From Deltaproteobacteria bacterium (GTDB lineage: Bacteria > Bdellovibrionota_B > Oligoflexia > Oligoflexales > Bog-1112), in assembly GCA_947475005.1 (NCBI GenBank), contig CANJLI010000013.1:1-49062 (forward strand): a stretch of DNA of 49,062 nt. Direction: 5' to 3'. Below the pieces are notes generated by a model that had not been told where the DNA came from, did no database searches, and worked only from the letters and a program-made list of their open reading frames with translations. A program made the position numbers and the translations under genes. The stretch's first letter is position 1. Each line of letters starts with the position of its first letter. This document shows positions 34,887-43,980 of the stretch, piece after piece.

Positions 34887-36191
34887 GTGAAAATTGAATA
34901 TAGAAGAAACCGTAACGGGACCCACTACTATTCTTTCGTCCTTTATGACCCAGCTATCAGACGAAGCCGTCGTCTTTCCAAAGAAGAGGTACAAAAGAGA
35001 ACTGGCGGGGATATTACCAATTATGAGCAGGCGCTGGAGTTTCAAGACTTGCTGCAAGCAGAAAACACATCCATGCATGCACGTCTCGCAGCCAAGCTGC
35101 AATGGGAGTCAGAGTTCTATCATTTCTCTGATCTGCTCACTCTATACGAAGCCCATCAAAAGAAAAAAGCCCCCAATAGCTACAAAAACAATGTTCACTA
35201 CCTGAAACACTACGCACTACCCTTCTTCTTAACCAATAAGAAGTGCAAACATGTCTCCTTGTGGCATCACAGTTACCAAGAGTTCAAAGAATGGCTGGAG
35301 GATGAGGCTCGATTGGTTTCCAAACCAGATAGAAAAATCTCGTATGCTTCTAAAAACCACGCCATTAAGGCGCTCAATACCTTCATGGATCTCATGGTGA
35401 AGAAAAACATCCTGCCTCAGTACATCGTCTGCAAAGTGTTTCCCGAGCACAACCTTCGAGAAAAAGGCGTCGATGATCTAATCAGTTTGGAGGAAATGGA
35501 AGCAGTGTATCACCACATGATGGGAGAAGGTACTACCAAAGAAGCCATCTTTTTTAGGTGTTTGTACTTCACCGGCATGCGATTCAATGAAGGTCTGGGT
35601 GTCCACCCTGGCAATTTATACGAAGATCAGATTGAAGATCAGGTCCTCAAGCGGCATCTGGAACAGGAGAATATTAGCTACTTTGGCTACCTCGTGATCA
35701 ACAGCCAGCCAGCCCACTCTACCCGTGGCTTGCGAGGCAAAGACGGAATGATCCTCCGCAAACCCCTAAAAGGTCGCAAGCGCATCGATGACAAATCAGC
35801 CAGAATCATTGTGATTACAGACAAGACGCTCTGGAATGCCCTGGTAGCTCTTCATAATGACACGCTCCAGCAGCATCAGCAGAGACGATTTGGCTTTGAT
35901 ATTAGCCAATATCCCTTATTTGAAGGGGTCGACAAAAGCACCTCGGCACTGAAGCTACGCCAAGCGTACGAATCATGCCAGCTGCGCTACAGAAGCTGGC
36001 ACTGCTGTCGTCATACCAGAGCTACGTTTCTGATCGGCCAAACCGGCAATCCTGTGCTTGCCAAAATATGGCTGGGGCATTCTTCAGACAAGATCCTCAA
36101 CCGGTATGTGCACACCTACGAAGCGATGACAAGATCAGTCAAGAAAAGTGGGGTCGGTGGAGGCATTCGACTCTTGAAGCCACAGGCGTAA
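34887..36191 (+). CDS. Tyrosine recombinase (integrase)
   Basis: A 434-residue site-specific recombinase. The start is GTG with AAGGGG about eight bases upstream. An N-terminal arm-binding-like part (to about 60) and a core-binding helical domain (about 70-185) precede the catalytic domain. Active-site residues are R232 (GMRFNEG), H376 and R379 (CCRHTRATF), H398 (WLGHSS) and the nucleophile Y407 (LNRYVHTY). It would cut and rejoin the tRNA-Gln attachment site. The gene ends 19 bases before the right attachment repeat, as in most tRNA-borne elements. Confidence 0.95.
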   Translation: MKIEYRRNRNGTHYYSFVLYDPAIRRSRRLSKEEVQKRTGGDITNYEQALEFQDLLQAENTSMHARLAAKLQWESEFYHFSDLLTLYEAHQKKKAPNSYKNNVHYLKHYALPFFLTNKKCKHVSLWHHSYQEFKEWLEDEARLVSKPDRKISYASKNHAIKALNTFMDLMVKKNILPQYIVCKVFPEHNLREKGVDDLISLEEMEAVYHHMMGEGTTKEAIFFRCLYFTGMRFNEGLGVHPGNLYEDQIEDQVLKRHLEQENISYFGYLVINSQPAHSTRGLRGKDGMILRKPLKGRKRIDDKSARIIVITDKTLWNALVALHNDTLQQHQQRRFGFDISQYPLFEGVDKSTSALKLRQAYESCQLRYRSWHCCRHTRATFLIGQTGNPVLAKIWLGHSSDKILNRYVHTYEAMTRSVKKSGVGGGIRLLKPQA

Positions 36192-36210
36192 CGAGGGGTG
36201 TTCTGAAGAA

Positions 36211-36295
36211 AACACACACGGCACCCCAGGTGCTGTCCGGTCGAGAAATATATCAATGATAATGGGATATTAGATGAAAAAGTATGGCTGGGGCG
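36211..36295. repeat. attR direct repeat overlapping tRNA-Gln
   Basis: The partner of 31115-31199. Its right end covers the 3' acceptor strand, discriminator and CCA of the tRNA-Gln gene, so integration leaves the tRNA intact. The exchange point must lie within the shared 85 bases. Confidence 0.92.
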
Positions 36296-36360
36296 GCAGG
36301 ACTCGAACCTGCGAATACTGGAATCAAAATCCAGTGTCTTAGCCACTTGACGACGCCCCA
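36285..36360 (-). tRNA. tRNA-Gln (UUG)
   Basis: 76 bases with encoded CCA. The acceptor stem TGGGGCG pairs with CGCCCCA, the anticodon stem is CTGGA/TCCAG with loop TTTTGAT (anticodon UUG), and the T arm contains GGTTCGAGTCC. It carries the attachment site of the neighbouring integrative element. Confidence 0.97.
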
Positions 36361-36415
36361 CCAAGATTGAAGTATCCGCTTGATTATTATGCCAAAGGAA
36401 AGAAGTCAAGCATCT

Positions 36416-38674
36416 TCATGAGGCTGCAGGTAGATATCGATGTGGCGTATAATCCAGTTTCCAATGAATTTTCTCATCAACCCCCCATTCTATGCACCAA
36501 ACCCCTGTACTTTGCTCCTCAACCTGAAGAATCCATTCAGAAAGTGGATCGATAACGCTGCGTTGGAAGGCGCGGCGCAATGTGCGTCCGCCAAACTCGC
36601 TATGCAGCCCTTCTTGGATCAATTTTTCTCGCAGAGTAGCTCCGAGGACGATGCGCAGTTGTCGATCCGACAAACGCCCGTTGAGCTGCGTTAGCAGTTT
36701 ATCCAGTAGCTTCTGGACTGGAGCGTGACCCAACTTGTGGAACACCACCACCTCTTCGATCCGCCCCACAAACTCGGGGCGCAGAACGGTGGCCAATGCC
36801 CCCCGCACCGCCTCCTCCTCGGGGTGAGCACGGGCGAGTAACGGAGACTGCGCGAGGAGGTTCGAGGTCATGACGATCATCGTATTGCGAAAGTCCACCG
36901 CCTGCCCCTTGGCATCGGTCAAGCGCCCCTCTTCGAAGACCTGGAGCAGAAGATCGAGGACTTTAGCGTGAGCCTTTTCAATCTCATCCAGCAACACCAC
37001 CGTATACGGAGTGCGCCGCACCGCTTCCGTGAGCTCGCCTCCCTTCTCCGTACCCACGTAGCCAGGAGGAGAACCCACAAGGCGCGCTACGCTATGGGAT
37101 TCCATGAATTCCGACATGTCGAGGCAGACCATGCGTTTTTCATTGTCAAACATCTCCTCGGCCAAGGCCTTTACCATTTCGGTTTTGCCCACACCTGTGG
37201 GGCCTACAAACAAAAAAACGCCCAAAGGACGATTGGGATCCTGCATCCCCACCTTCATGCGCGTAAGTGCCTTGCTCAAGCATTGAACCGCGTCCTTTTG
37301 CCCAAAGATGCGCTTCGACAGGCGCCCATCGATGCCCAAGGCGGATTTCCCCTCCTCTTTGCGCACCTTTTGCATGGGAATCGAGGTCCAAGCGGAGATC
37401 ACCTCCGCAATTTCAATGCTACCCACCACCTGAAGCAACCCCCCAGGCTGCTTCGGCACACTATCGACCTGCATCCGCACGCGGCTGCACGCCTCATCGA
37501 GGAGGTCGATAGCCTTGTCCGGCAGGAAGCGATCCGCGAGAAACCGAATGGAGAGGTCCACGGCACTGACCAAGGCTTCATCGTTGATCTCAACGCCGTG
37601 AAAGGCCTGGTAGTGGGACTTCAAGCCGCGGAGAATGGAAATGGCATTGTCACGGGAGGGCTCCTCCACCATGACAGCCTGAAAACGGCGTTCGAGAGCG
37701 GGATCCTTCTCGATGTGGGTACGATATTCATCGAAGGTAGTGGCCCCGATGCAATGCAGCTCCCCTCGAGCTAAAGCAGGCTTCAGCAGGTTGGCAGCAT
37801 CCATAGAGCCCTCGGCACGGCCTGCCCCTACGATGGTATGCAGTTCATCGATAAACAAAATGATATTTCCGCTACAGGCATGGATGGCTTGCATGAGCTG
37901 CCCCATGCGCTCCTCAAATTCCCCGCGAAATCGAGCACCTGCCACCAGGCTCCCCAGATCGAGGGAGAGAATGCGTTTGCCACGCATGCTTTCGGGCACC
38001 GCACCGCTTACAATGCGTTGAGCGAGGCACTCCACCACCGCAGTTTTCCCCACACCAGCTTGGCCGATGAGCACGGGGTTGTTTTTCTTCTTGCGCCCCA
38101 GGATTTCCATAACGCGACGGGTCTCTCGATCTCGCCCAATCACAGGGTCCATCTCATTTCTCTCCGCCAGTGCGGTGAGATCCACCGTATAACTCTGCAG
38201 CACTTTTGCAAGCGGTTCGGGTAGGGAAAAACTGGAGGCGGCAGAAGATGTCGCAGCGGGGGGTTGTGTGACGGTTTTGGCTGCTTCCCCCTCGTTGTGT
38301 ACTTCGTCCCCTGCCTGCTGAGAGAGGAGGCCCTGAAGAGGCTCACAGTGAGCCAGGAGGCTCTTCCATAGAAGCGCGACTGGGATGGGGGCATCCCCCT
38401 GCTCGTGCTCTGCGGCATCGAGAGCGATATTGAGCTGGGGACCAAACCCCACTTTCACTTCCCCGAAATATTTGGGAATGTCAGACAATTGTTTTTCAAG
38501 GGCAAGCTGGAGGGCTTCCGCCTCATGCAGGGGCAGTCCCTCTAGGGTTTCGGCACGCAAGAGGGCAAGGGCAATGTGCTCAACCTCCAGATGGGGATGG
38601 CAATAGCTTCTAGCCAACTGCAAGCCCTGGTGCAGAGCCTTCTGACATGGGAAACTGTATCGAGAGACGTCCAC
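36416..38674 (-). CDS. ClpA/ClpB-type AAA+ unfoldase lacking the ClpB middle domain
   Basis: A 752-residue double AAA+ ATPase. The start is GTG at 38674 with a perfect AGGAGG five bases upstream. The Clp N domain (about 1-135) is followed by a Ser/Ala/Pro linker. D1 has GQAGVGKT and [10 protein letters not shown]2 has GPTGVGKT and [12 protein letters not shown]2 is most like ClpB ([36 protein letters not shown]), but the roughly 120-residue coiled-coil M domain that contacts DnaK is missing: D1 passes from [13 protein letters not shown] into VISAWTSIP within about 35 residues. No clear IGF/IGL-type ClpP loop is seen. It could be a ClpP-independent unfoldase. DUF1844 and FHA genes lie next to it. 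Confidence 0.88.
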   Translation of the reverse strand: MDVSRYSFPCQKALHQGLQLARSYCHPHLEVEHIALALLRAETLEGLPLHEAEALQLALEKQLSDIPKYFGEVKVGFGPQLNIALDAAEHEQGDAPIPVALLWKSLLAHCEPLQGLLSQQAGDEVHNEGEAAKTVTQPPAATSSAASSFSLPEPLAKVLQSYTVDLTALAERNEMDPVIGRDRETRRVMEILGRKKKNNPVLIGQAGVGKTAVVECLAQRIVSGAVPESMRGKRILSLDLGSLVAGARFRGEFEERMGQLMQAIHACSGNIILFIDELHTIVGAGRAEGSMDAANLLKPALARGELHCIGATTFDEYRTHIEKDPALERRFQAVMVEEPSRDNAISILRGLKSHYQAFHGVEINDEALVSAVDLSIRFLADRFLPDKAIDLLDEACSRVRMQVDSVPKQPGGLLQVVGSIEIAEVISAWTSIPMQKVRKEEGKSALGIDGRLSKRIFGQKDAVQCLSKALTRMKVGMQDPNRPLGVFLFVGPTGVGKTEMVKALAEEMFDNEKRMVCLDMSEFMESHSVARLVGSPPGYVGTEKGGELTEAVRRTPYTVVLLDEIEKAHAKVLDLLLQVFEEGRLTDAKGQAVDFRNTMIVMTSNLLAQSPLLARAHPEEEAVRGALATVLRPEFVGRIEEVVVFHKLGHAPVQKLLDKLLTQLNGRLSDRQLRIVLGATLREKLIQEGLHSEFGGRTLRRAFQRSVIDPLSEWILQVEEQSTGVWCIEWGVDEKIHWKLDYTPHRYLPAAS

Positions 38675-38741
38675 GGATCCTCCTATGTTGGCATAGGGAA
38701 GATCGGCAAACTCTAGAAAAAACAAAGAGGGAGAAGACAAA

Positions 38742-39017
38742 CTACCCCTCAGCGGTCAACTTGCGGTACTTGTCTTGGAGGTCAGTCAAAACCTGTTGCA
38801 TCAATTCTGTCTCTTCAGGCGTCAAATTTCCTTGGGTTTTTTTCTGCAAGAGCTGCACAATGGCAATATTTTGCTCGGCCAAGGGGATATTCACGCCTGA
38901 GTTTTTTTTCCCTTCGATGGCATCATGCCCCATGTAAAACAAGGCTGCTGAGGAAAATCCCAGGATCAGCCCACTAAAATCTACCGTACTCCATTCCAAA
39001 TTTGGCTTGCGATTCAC
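38742..39017 (-). CDS. DUF1844 family protein
   Basis: A 91-residue protein typical of DUF1844: a hydrophobic segment (FSGLILGFSSAALFYMGH), then NIPLAEQNIAIVQLLQKKTQ, GNLTPEETELMQQVL and a short helical tail. The family is common in deltaproteobacteria and has no settled function. It lies 67 bases upstream of the ClpB-like gene on the same strand and is divergent from the FHA gene, whose start is 116 bases away. Confidence 0.85.
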   Translation of the reverse strand: MNRKPNLEWSTVDFSGLILGFSSAALFYMGHDAIEGKKNSGVNIPLAEQNIAIVQLLQKKTQGNLTPEETELMQQVLTDLQDKYRKLTAEG

Positions 39018-39133
39018 AGAGTCCCTCGTGGTGGTACAAAACCGGGTTCAATGCTCGAGAGGAGTTTGCATCCGCTCGAGAGGGCGTTACCATAATATTG
39101 CCACCACCAAGATTCAATGGAGAATGCGCCGCC

Positions 39134-39868
39134 ATGAAAGAATCGCCACCCCCACTGCGGGGCATCATCCGCTTTACCTCCCCAGGGGCCCCCTGCCCCG
39201 TGTTTAAGCTTCCCACTTCGGGGGCTGTGATTTTTGGCCGAGAGAAAGGGGACTTACGCATCGAGGATCCCCTTGTATCGGCCACCCACTGCCAAATTCA
39301 GGCGGTGGATCAGGCGTATGTTCTTTTCGATATGAATAGCCGAAATGGCACCTACGTGAATGAGAAAAAAATCCGCAAGAAAGTCCTGAATGCAGAGGAT
39401 GAAATCCGAATCGGACAGACCAGTTTCGTTTTTTCTCTGGAGTCCGAGCCCAATGCTCGTGATATCAGCCCGCTCTTTCAAGCTACAGAGTCAACTCGAA
39501 GCCGAGGGGATAACACTACGGTGCTGCGGATGCTTCACACCCATCAGCCGGAGAGTGCCTGGCAACTCACGCTACAGGTCTCTCAAGGGGCGGGGGGCAA
39601 ATCAGAGACCCTCGTGATTCCCCAACAGCAGGTTGTGTTGGGACGAGGGAGTGGATTTCCTGTATTTGCACGGGATGAGAATCTTTCACGCAAACACTTG
39701 CTGGTGCAGGTAAATGAACGGGGAGAGGTCTTTATTGATGACCAAAGCTCTCGCAACGGTTCCTTCCTGAACGGCTCCCGCCTTCAAGGACTCCACCGAG
39801 TACTACCCACGGACTCCGTCGCCATTGGGGCGCTGCAGTTGTTTATTTCAGCTTCGCTGAAAGTTTGA
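39134..39868 (+). CDS. Double FHA-domain protein
   Basis: A 244-residue cytoplasmic protein with two forkhead-associated domains, which bind phosphothreonine peptides. FHA1 (about 10-105) has GR at 35-36, S49, H52 and NG at 71-72; FHA2 (about 150-240) has GR at 170-171, S185, H188 and NG at 208-209. The residues needed for phosphopeptide binding are present in both. The start at 39134 has GGAGAA upstream. It implies Ser/Thr kinase signalling in this organism; no kinase is in the window. The linker (110-145) is Ser/Thr-rich and could itself be phosphorylated. Confidence 0.9.
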   Translation: MKESPPPLRGIIRFTSPGAPCPVFKLPTSGAVIFGREKGDLRIEDPLVSATHCQIQAVDQAYVLFDMNSRNGTYVNEKKIRKKVLNAEDEIRIGQTSFVFSLESEPNARDISPLFQATESTRSRGDNTTVLRMLHTHQPESAWQLTLQVSQGAGGKSETLVIPQQQVVLGRGSGFPVFARDENLSRKHLLVQVNERGEVFIDDQSSRNGSFLNGSRLQGLHRVLPTDSVAIGALQLFISASLKV

Positions 39869-39881
39869 TTTTTGTTTTTTT

Positions 39882-40415
39882 CTAAGGGAAACCAGCTGCG
39901 CAGTTTTCCCTTACACCCTTCCTTGCCACGCACTTGGAGAGCGATGCATGAAGTCAAAGACGGCAGCAGGAAGGCCGGCGCGACGGGCGGATCCCCCCCG
40001 TCTCTCTCAATCGCAGAGATAACCCTCGTCAGAGAAGATAAAACGTCCGCTGCACTTTCGACCCGACAGGGTCCTTCCGCCCTGCTGCCCTTCCTGCTGC
40101 CGTCTTTGACTTCATGCATCGCTCTCTCGCGGCTACAGATCTTTGTAGCTACGGGAGAGAGCGGTGAGGTGCCTGTTGGGTTAGCATATAAGGGGCCAAG
40201 GGCAGCCGCTTGGGGGGGGCCTGCCCGGGTCACAAATCGCAGCCTGGTTTTTAGTGTCCATGACGGAGGCTTGCTCTGCGATTTTGAGAGGGTGGGAGGC
40301 CCCGAGCGAGCGCCGGCCTTGGCTTCTAAGATGTTAATCCAACAGGCATCCTACCGCCTCCCCATGCGTGGCAAGGAAGGGTGTAAGGGAAAACTGCGCA
40401 GCTGGTTTCCCTTAG
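39882..40415. mobile_element. 534-bp non-coding element with perfect 51-bp terminal inverted repeats (family 3)
   Basis: The ends 39882-39932 and 40365-40415 are exact reverse complements (CTAAGGGAAACCAGCTGCGC inward). Inside are a second perfect inverted repeat of 38 bases (39937-39974 with 40089-40126) and a third imperfect one of about 31 bases (40171-40201 with 40317-40347), enclosing smaller stems such as AAATCGCAG/CTGCGATTT. No transposase or credible gene is encoded. A related copy with rearranged arms begins at about 48606. It is MITE-like in size and ends, but more elaborately folded. Confidence 0.9.
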
Positions 40416-40463
40416 AACAGTTGACATCGGCAATCCCCTATGTCAAATAGAGGGTTCTCTTTT

Positions 40464-40548
40464 GGGGACGTGGTGAAATTGGTAGACACGCTAGACTTAG
40501 GATCTAGTGCTGAGAAGCATGGGAGTTCAAGTCTCCCCGTCCCCACCA
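40464..40548 (+). tRNA. tRNA-Leu (UAG)
   Basis: 85 bases with encoded CCA. The acceptor stem GGGGACG pairs with CGTCCCC, the anticodon stem is CTAGA/TCTAG around CTTAGGA (anticodon UAG), and a long variable arm is present, as in leucine tRNAs. The T arm reads GGGAGTTCAAGTCTCCC. Confidence 0.97.
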
Positions 40549-40554
40549 GACAGC

Positions 40555-41649
40555 CTACAGGGGACTCCGCCCCGTCACCGGACTGATCACATCAATCCCT
40601 TCCGCCATGAATTCATTGATCTTATTTCGAAGCGTTCGCAGGCTAATGCCCAGGGTTTTCGCCGCGTGAGTACGATTGCCCTGGTGATGTTTGAGGGTTT
40701 CCAGAATAAACTGGGTCTCAATCGACCGTAGGCTTTTGCCAATGGGCAAACTGGCGATCCAATCCTGAGACAGCGGCACATCTTCTCCCTCAAAGAGAAG
40801 GTTCGATAAAGTCAGTTGGTCTGAGCTCGACAAAATCGCAGCCCGTTGCACCACATTTTGCAGCTCCCGCACATTACCGGGCCACTTGTGGGCCTTGAGT
40901 CTCTCGATGGCTTCTACCGTGAAGTGGAGCGACGGGCGCCCATTTTGAATCGCATATTCTTGCAAGAAGTTCTTTGCCAAAAACTCAATGTCCCGAGGGC
41001 GCTCGCGCAATGGAGGGATCTCGATATGCAACACATACAGTCGATAGTAGAGATCTTGACGAAATTTCCCTTGGGCTACCGCCTTTGTTAGATCTTGATT
41101 GGTGGTCGCAATGATGCGCGCTTGGATGGGAATGGGTGCACTGCCCCCAATCCGATCGATCTCTTTTTCTTGCAGCACACGCAACAATTTAGACTGAAGT
41201 GAGAGCTCAATCTCCGTAATTTCATCGAGCAGGATGGTCCCTTGATTCGCTTGCTCAAATTTCCCAATGTGCCGATGATCAGCCCCTGTAAAAGCCCCTT
41301 TTTCAAACCCAAACAACTCACTTTCCAGCAACGTTGCTGGCATAGCCGCACAGTTAACTGCAACAAAAGGACTCGTTTTTGGATGAGGCGACGCCTCATA
41401 GATCGCTCTCGCTACCACTTCTTTTCCAACCCCCGACTCTCCCGTAATCAAGATCGGAGCCTGGGAAGCTGCAATTTGCCAAATAATGTCTTGAATACGC
41501 ATCATCTTTTCATCAGCGGTGGGAAAAAGAGTGTGGCCCTCCGGACGTGCCGCTCGTCTTTCTTTTCGATTTTGAATAAAATCCAAGTACGTGCTGATTT
41601 GAGTATGCCCAGAGGAGAGCGAAGATTGATATTCTTTGGCTTGTGACAC
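40555..41649 (-). CDS. Sigma-54-dependent transcriptional activator (NtrC/FlrC-like, no receiver domain)
   Basis: A 364-residue enhancer-binding protein. The start is GTG at 41649 with AAGGAG upstream. A short N-terminal region of about 70 residues has no receiver or GAF pattern. The AAA+ domain has Walker A GESGVGKE, the sigma-54 contact loop GAFTGA, Walker B ILLDEI, and ends with WPGNVRELQNV. The C-terminal Fis-type helix-turn-helix is THAAKTLGISLRTLRNKINE. It opens promoters held by RNA polymerase-sigma-54. The lack of a phosphorylation domain suggests control by another protein, as in flagellar or stress regulators; targets are not visible. Its stop is seven bases from tRNA-Leu. Confidence 0.92.
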   Translation of the reverse strand: MSQAKEYQSSLSSGHTQISTYLDFIQNRKERRAARPEGHTLFPTADEKMMRIQDIIWQIAASQAPILITGESGVGKEVVARAIYEASPHPKTSPFVAVNCAAMPATLLESELFGFEKGAFTGADHRHIGKFEQANQGTILLDEITEIELSLQSKLLRVLQEKEIDRIGGSAPIPIQARIIATTNQDLTKAVAQGKFRQDLYYRLYVLHIEIPPLRERPRDIEFLAKNFLQEYAIQNGRPSLHFTVEAIERLKAHKWPGNVRELQNVVQRAAILSSSDQLTLSNLLFEGEDVPLSQDWIASLPIGKSLRSIETQFILETLKHHQGNRTHAAKTLGISLRTLRNKINEFMAEGIDVISPVTGRSPL

Positions 41650-41836
41650 GCTGCACTCCTTATTTTGAAAGTTGAACCAGGTGTTCCTTTTCAAGAGGTT
41701 TTATGGTAGATGTTGCAAGTTCCATGCCATTTCAAGCTCTCCGAAAATTGGCTAAAATCCTTGTATTTTTGAAATCTTATCTCAAAATATCGATCGTCAA
41801 ACTTGTGACGCCGGTGCCAAATTACTGGCGAAAGAA

Positions 41837-43318
41837 ATGGAGTCTATGATGTTGCCTTGGAGTCGTCGTCCGATTCGAATTGCTGTGATTGGAGATGTGA
41901 TTTTGGATGAGTACTGGCAAGGGCACGTCAATCGAATCTCCCCAGAGGCTCCCGTCCCCATCCATCATGTACAAGACATTTCTCATCATCCAGGTGGAGC
42001 TGCCAATACAGCTCTTAATATCCAAAAGGCGGGGGGACAAGCCTCTCTCTTTGGCACATGGGGGCTCGATGAGGCTGCTGAGATCTTAAAAAAATTGCTA
42101 GAAACGGAAGGCATCTCCTGTCGGGGTATTTTGTCAGTGCCTGGACGCCCGACGTCTCGCAAAACCAGAATCACCTCCGGCCCCCAGCAGATGTTGCGCA
42201 TCGATCGAGAAGAACCGTTTGCCTTGGAAGAAAGCTTTCAAAAAGAAATCTTGAAGCAGTTGCAAGAGGAGAAATGGGATGGATTTTTGCTAAGCGATTA
42301 CGGAAAAGGAGTCTTGCCCTATGACTTTGTGCGTCAGTTGGTGGCCTTGGGTCAGAAGAAAAAAATCCCCATCGTCGTAGATCCCAAGGGAAAAGACTTT
42401 GATCGATACCAAGGATGCACCTTGGTTACTCCCAATACAAAAGAATCCTGTGTGGCATTGGGATTAGAGGAGGAGGGAACCTATACAGGTGAATTTTTGG
42501 GACGAGAGCTACAGAAAAAATTTGGGCTGCACGACATTCTCGTCACCATGGGCGCAAAGGGCATGGTGTATGTGCCTTTTGATGCTAATAAGAAACCGAC
42601 AAAAGAACAAGCCAAAGCCAAAGAAGTATTCGACGTCTCCGGTGCTGGAGATACTGTAGCAGCTGTGATGGCACTGGCTTTGGCCACACAAACTACCGTG
42701 CCAGAAGCCGTGCATTTGGCAACGGTAGCGGCAGGCAAGGTCGTGGAAAAATGGGGCACACGCCCAATTTTGAAAGAAGAGCTAGAGTTGGGGCTGCAAG
42801 AAGCTGCAATGCAGAAAGAAATCAACACAAAAGGCACAAGCGGAAAGGTGTTGGCTCGATCCAATCTACCCACTGTCGTTAAAAAACTACAAGCTCAGCA
42901 CAAGAAAACGGTATTCACCAACGGGTGTTTTGATTTGATGCATGTAGGGCACGTCACCTACTTGGAACAAGCAAAAGGGCTAGGGGATATACTGGTGATC
43001 GGCGTCAACACCGATGAATCCGTGCAACGACTCAAGGGAAAGAAGCGCCCCATCATCCCCCTACAGGAGAGAATGCGCATGCTCGCAGGGCTCCAATGCG
43101 TGGACTACGTGGTAGCCTTTGGGGAAGACACCCCTGCAAGCCTAATTGAAGAAGTGCAACCCGACATACTGGTCAAAGGCTCCGATTACAAAGTCGACCA
43201 AATCGCAGGGGCTCCTTTTGTCCTAGCCCGAGGCGGCAGCGTACAGTGCTTAGACTTTGTCGAAGGCTGGTCCTCTAGCAAGATGATTGCCAAGATTATG
43301 GAGTCGGAAAAGCCTTAA
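41837..43318 (+). CDS. hldE: Bifunctional heptose-7-phosphate kinase / heptose-1-phosphate adenylyltransferase
   Basis: Two steps in ADP-heptose synthesis for the LPS inner core. The N-terminal ribokinase-like domain (about 10-320) has the substrate loop GGAANTALN and the PfkB signature DVSGAGDTVAAV. The C-terminal nucleotidyltransferase domain (about 355-493) has FTNGCFDLMHVGHV with the HVGH motif and ends with EGWSSSKMIAKIM. 493 residues, close to the usual 475. The exact start is unclear: 41837, 41846 and 41849 are all ATG, and GGAG lies just before the last two. It shows that the organism makes heptose-containing LPS. No other LPS genes are nearby. Confidence 0.96.
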   Translation: MESMMLPWSRRPIRIAVIGDVILDEYWQGHVNRISPEAPVPIHHVQDISHHPGGAANTALNIQKAGGQASLFGTWGLDEAAEILKKLLETEGISCRGILSVPGRPTSRKTRITSGPQQMLRIDREEPFALEESFQKEILKQLQEEKWDGFLLSDYGKGVLPYDFVRQLVALGQKKKIPIVVDPKGKDFDRYQGCTLVTPNTKESCVALGLEEEGTYTGEFLGRELQKKFGLHDILVTMGAKGMVYVPFDANKKPTKEQAKAKEVFDVSGAGDTVAAVMALALATQTTVPEAVHLATVAAGKVVEKWGTRPILKEELELGLQEAAMQKEINTKGTSGKVLARSNLPTVVKKLQAQHKKTVFTNGCFDLMHVGHVTYLEQAKGLGDILVIGVNTDESVQRLKGKKRPIIPLQERMRMLAGLQCVDYVVAFGEDTPASLIEEVQPDILVKGSDYKVDQIAGAPFVLARGGSVQCLDFVEGWSSSKMIAKIMESEKP

Positions 43319-43335
43319 GCTTATGACTCTTGTTT

Positions 43336-43635
43336 TTAAGAAGCTTTTTTCATTTTTTCATTTATATGCTTGGTGAGAATCATTCGTATATAAGATTGAT
43401 ATTTTAGACCTTCATCTTCTGCCAATCCCTTCAAAGCCTCTCTCAATTTTAATGGCAAGCGAATTGAAGTTGGAGGGCTGAGATTTGAAGTCTTATCAGG
43501 TTTTGTAGATACCGTAGCAAATTCAGGATCACTACCTAGTTCTCCAGATTCCCATTTGCCTTGTTCTCCATCATGAGAAAGCACTTCATCAAGCCATTCA
43601 TCTGAAAATTTTTTCTTATTTTTGCTTGGAGTCAT
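43336..43635 (-). CDS. BrnA/CopG-like antitoxin
   Basis: A 99-residue protein. Residues about 54-95 form a ribbon-helix-helix (TSIRLPLKLREALKGLAEDE, then LKYQSYIRMILTKHI), the DNA-binding fold of many antitoxins. The N-terminal half is charged and probably disordered, the usual toxin-neutralising part. It overlaps the upstream toxin-like gene by 20 bases, indicating coupled translation. BrnTA systems have the same order, with the antitoxin second. Confidence 0.72.
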   Translation of the reverse strand: MTPSKNKKKFSDEWLDEVLSHDGEQGKWESGELGSDPEFATVSTKPDKTSNLSPPTSIRLPLKLREALKGLAEDEGLKYQSYIRMILTKHINEKMKKAS

Positions 43636-43921
43636 ATAACCTCACTTCAAATTCACTTGGTTCATATGCAGTTCGAAGGACTGCTACCTCATCATCGAAG
43701 TAATTGATTATTACTACTTTCAAGAGCCTTCCGTCAAAAGTTTCCGAAATAAACCACGTTGTAGGCGGGTTTGTTTTGTGCTGAGCTCTTGCATCTTCAA
43801 TTTCCTTTCCCCTATGGAGAAAAAAAGCATCCTCCACTTCAACAAATGATACATTATGGAACCCTTCAATTTTTTCTTTTACTGCTTTTGATGCAAGAAG
43901 TTGCAAGTGACCCCCTAACAT
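43616..43921 (-). CDS. BrnT-like toxin
   Basis: A 101-residue protein with a pattern I associate with BrnT/DUF4258-type ribonucleases: KIEGFHNVSFVEVEDAF, then KEIEDARAQHKT, a central strand LKVVIINYFD and LRTAYEPSEFE near the end. It is first in the pair and followed by a ribbon-helix-helix gene. The start may be a few codons downstream. The bases before it contain TCTAAATG twice (43931-43967), a possible operator. The family call is moderately sure; toxicity is inferred. Confidence 0.65.
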   Translation of the reverse strand: MLGGHLQLLASKAVKEKIEGFHNVSFVEVEDAFFLHRGKEIEDARAQHKTNPPTTWFISETFDGRLLKVVIINYFDDEVAVLRTAYEPSEFEVRLYDSKQK

Positions 43922-43980
43922 TTGTAGTCTAAATGTAGTACAAAAATGCTACAATCTAAATGGTGACGGACGCCGCCCCT

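Larger units (their letters stand above)
31115..36295. mobile_element. 5.1-kb integrative element in the 3' end of tRNA-Gln
   Basis: Two 85-base direct repeats (84 matches) lie 5096 bases apart. The right copy contains the last 11 bases of the tRNA-Gln gene including its encoded CCA. Between them are an excisionase-like gene, a primase-helicase (two frames) and a tyrosine integrase that reads toward the right end. Two clusters of 9-base repeats lie near the left end and just before the integrase. There are no structural, packaging, relaxase or obvious cargo genes. This is the layout of a small site-specific integrative element or satellite that can replicate as a circle; whether it still excises is unknown. 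Confidence 0.92.

Noticed and set aside
36067-36078. TATGGCTGGGGC inside the integrase gene, identical to the core of the attachment repeat
   Set aside because: These bases encode the conserved IWLGH motif of the integrase; a 12-base match to a tRNA end could be chance and there is no sign of recombination there.
40002-40450. Open frame of 192 residues inside the family 3 element (39872-40450) and its opposite-strand partner
   Set aside because: It is made almost wholly of inverted-repeat sequence, lacks a ribosome site and has no protein-like composition.
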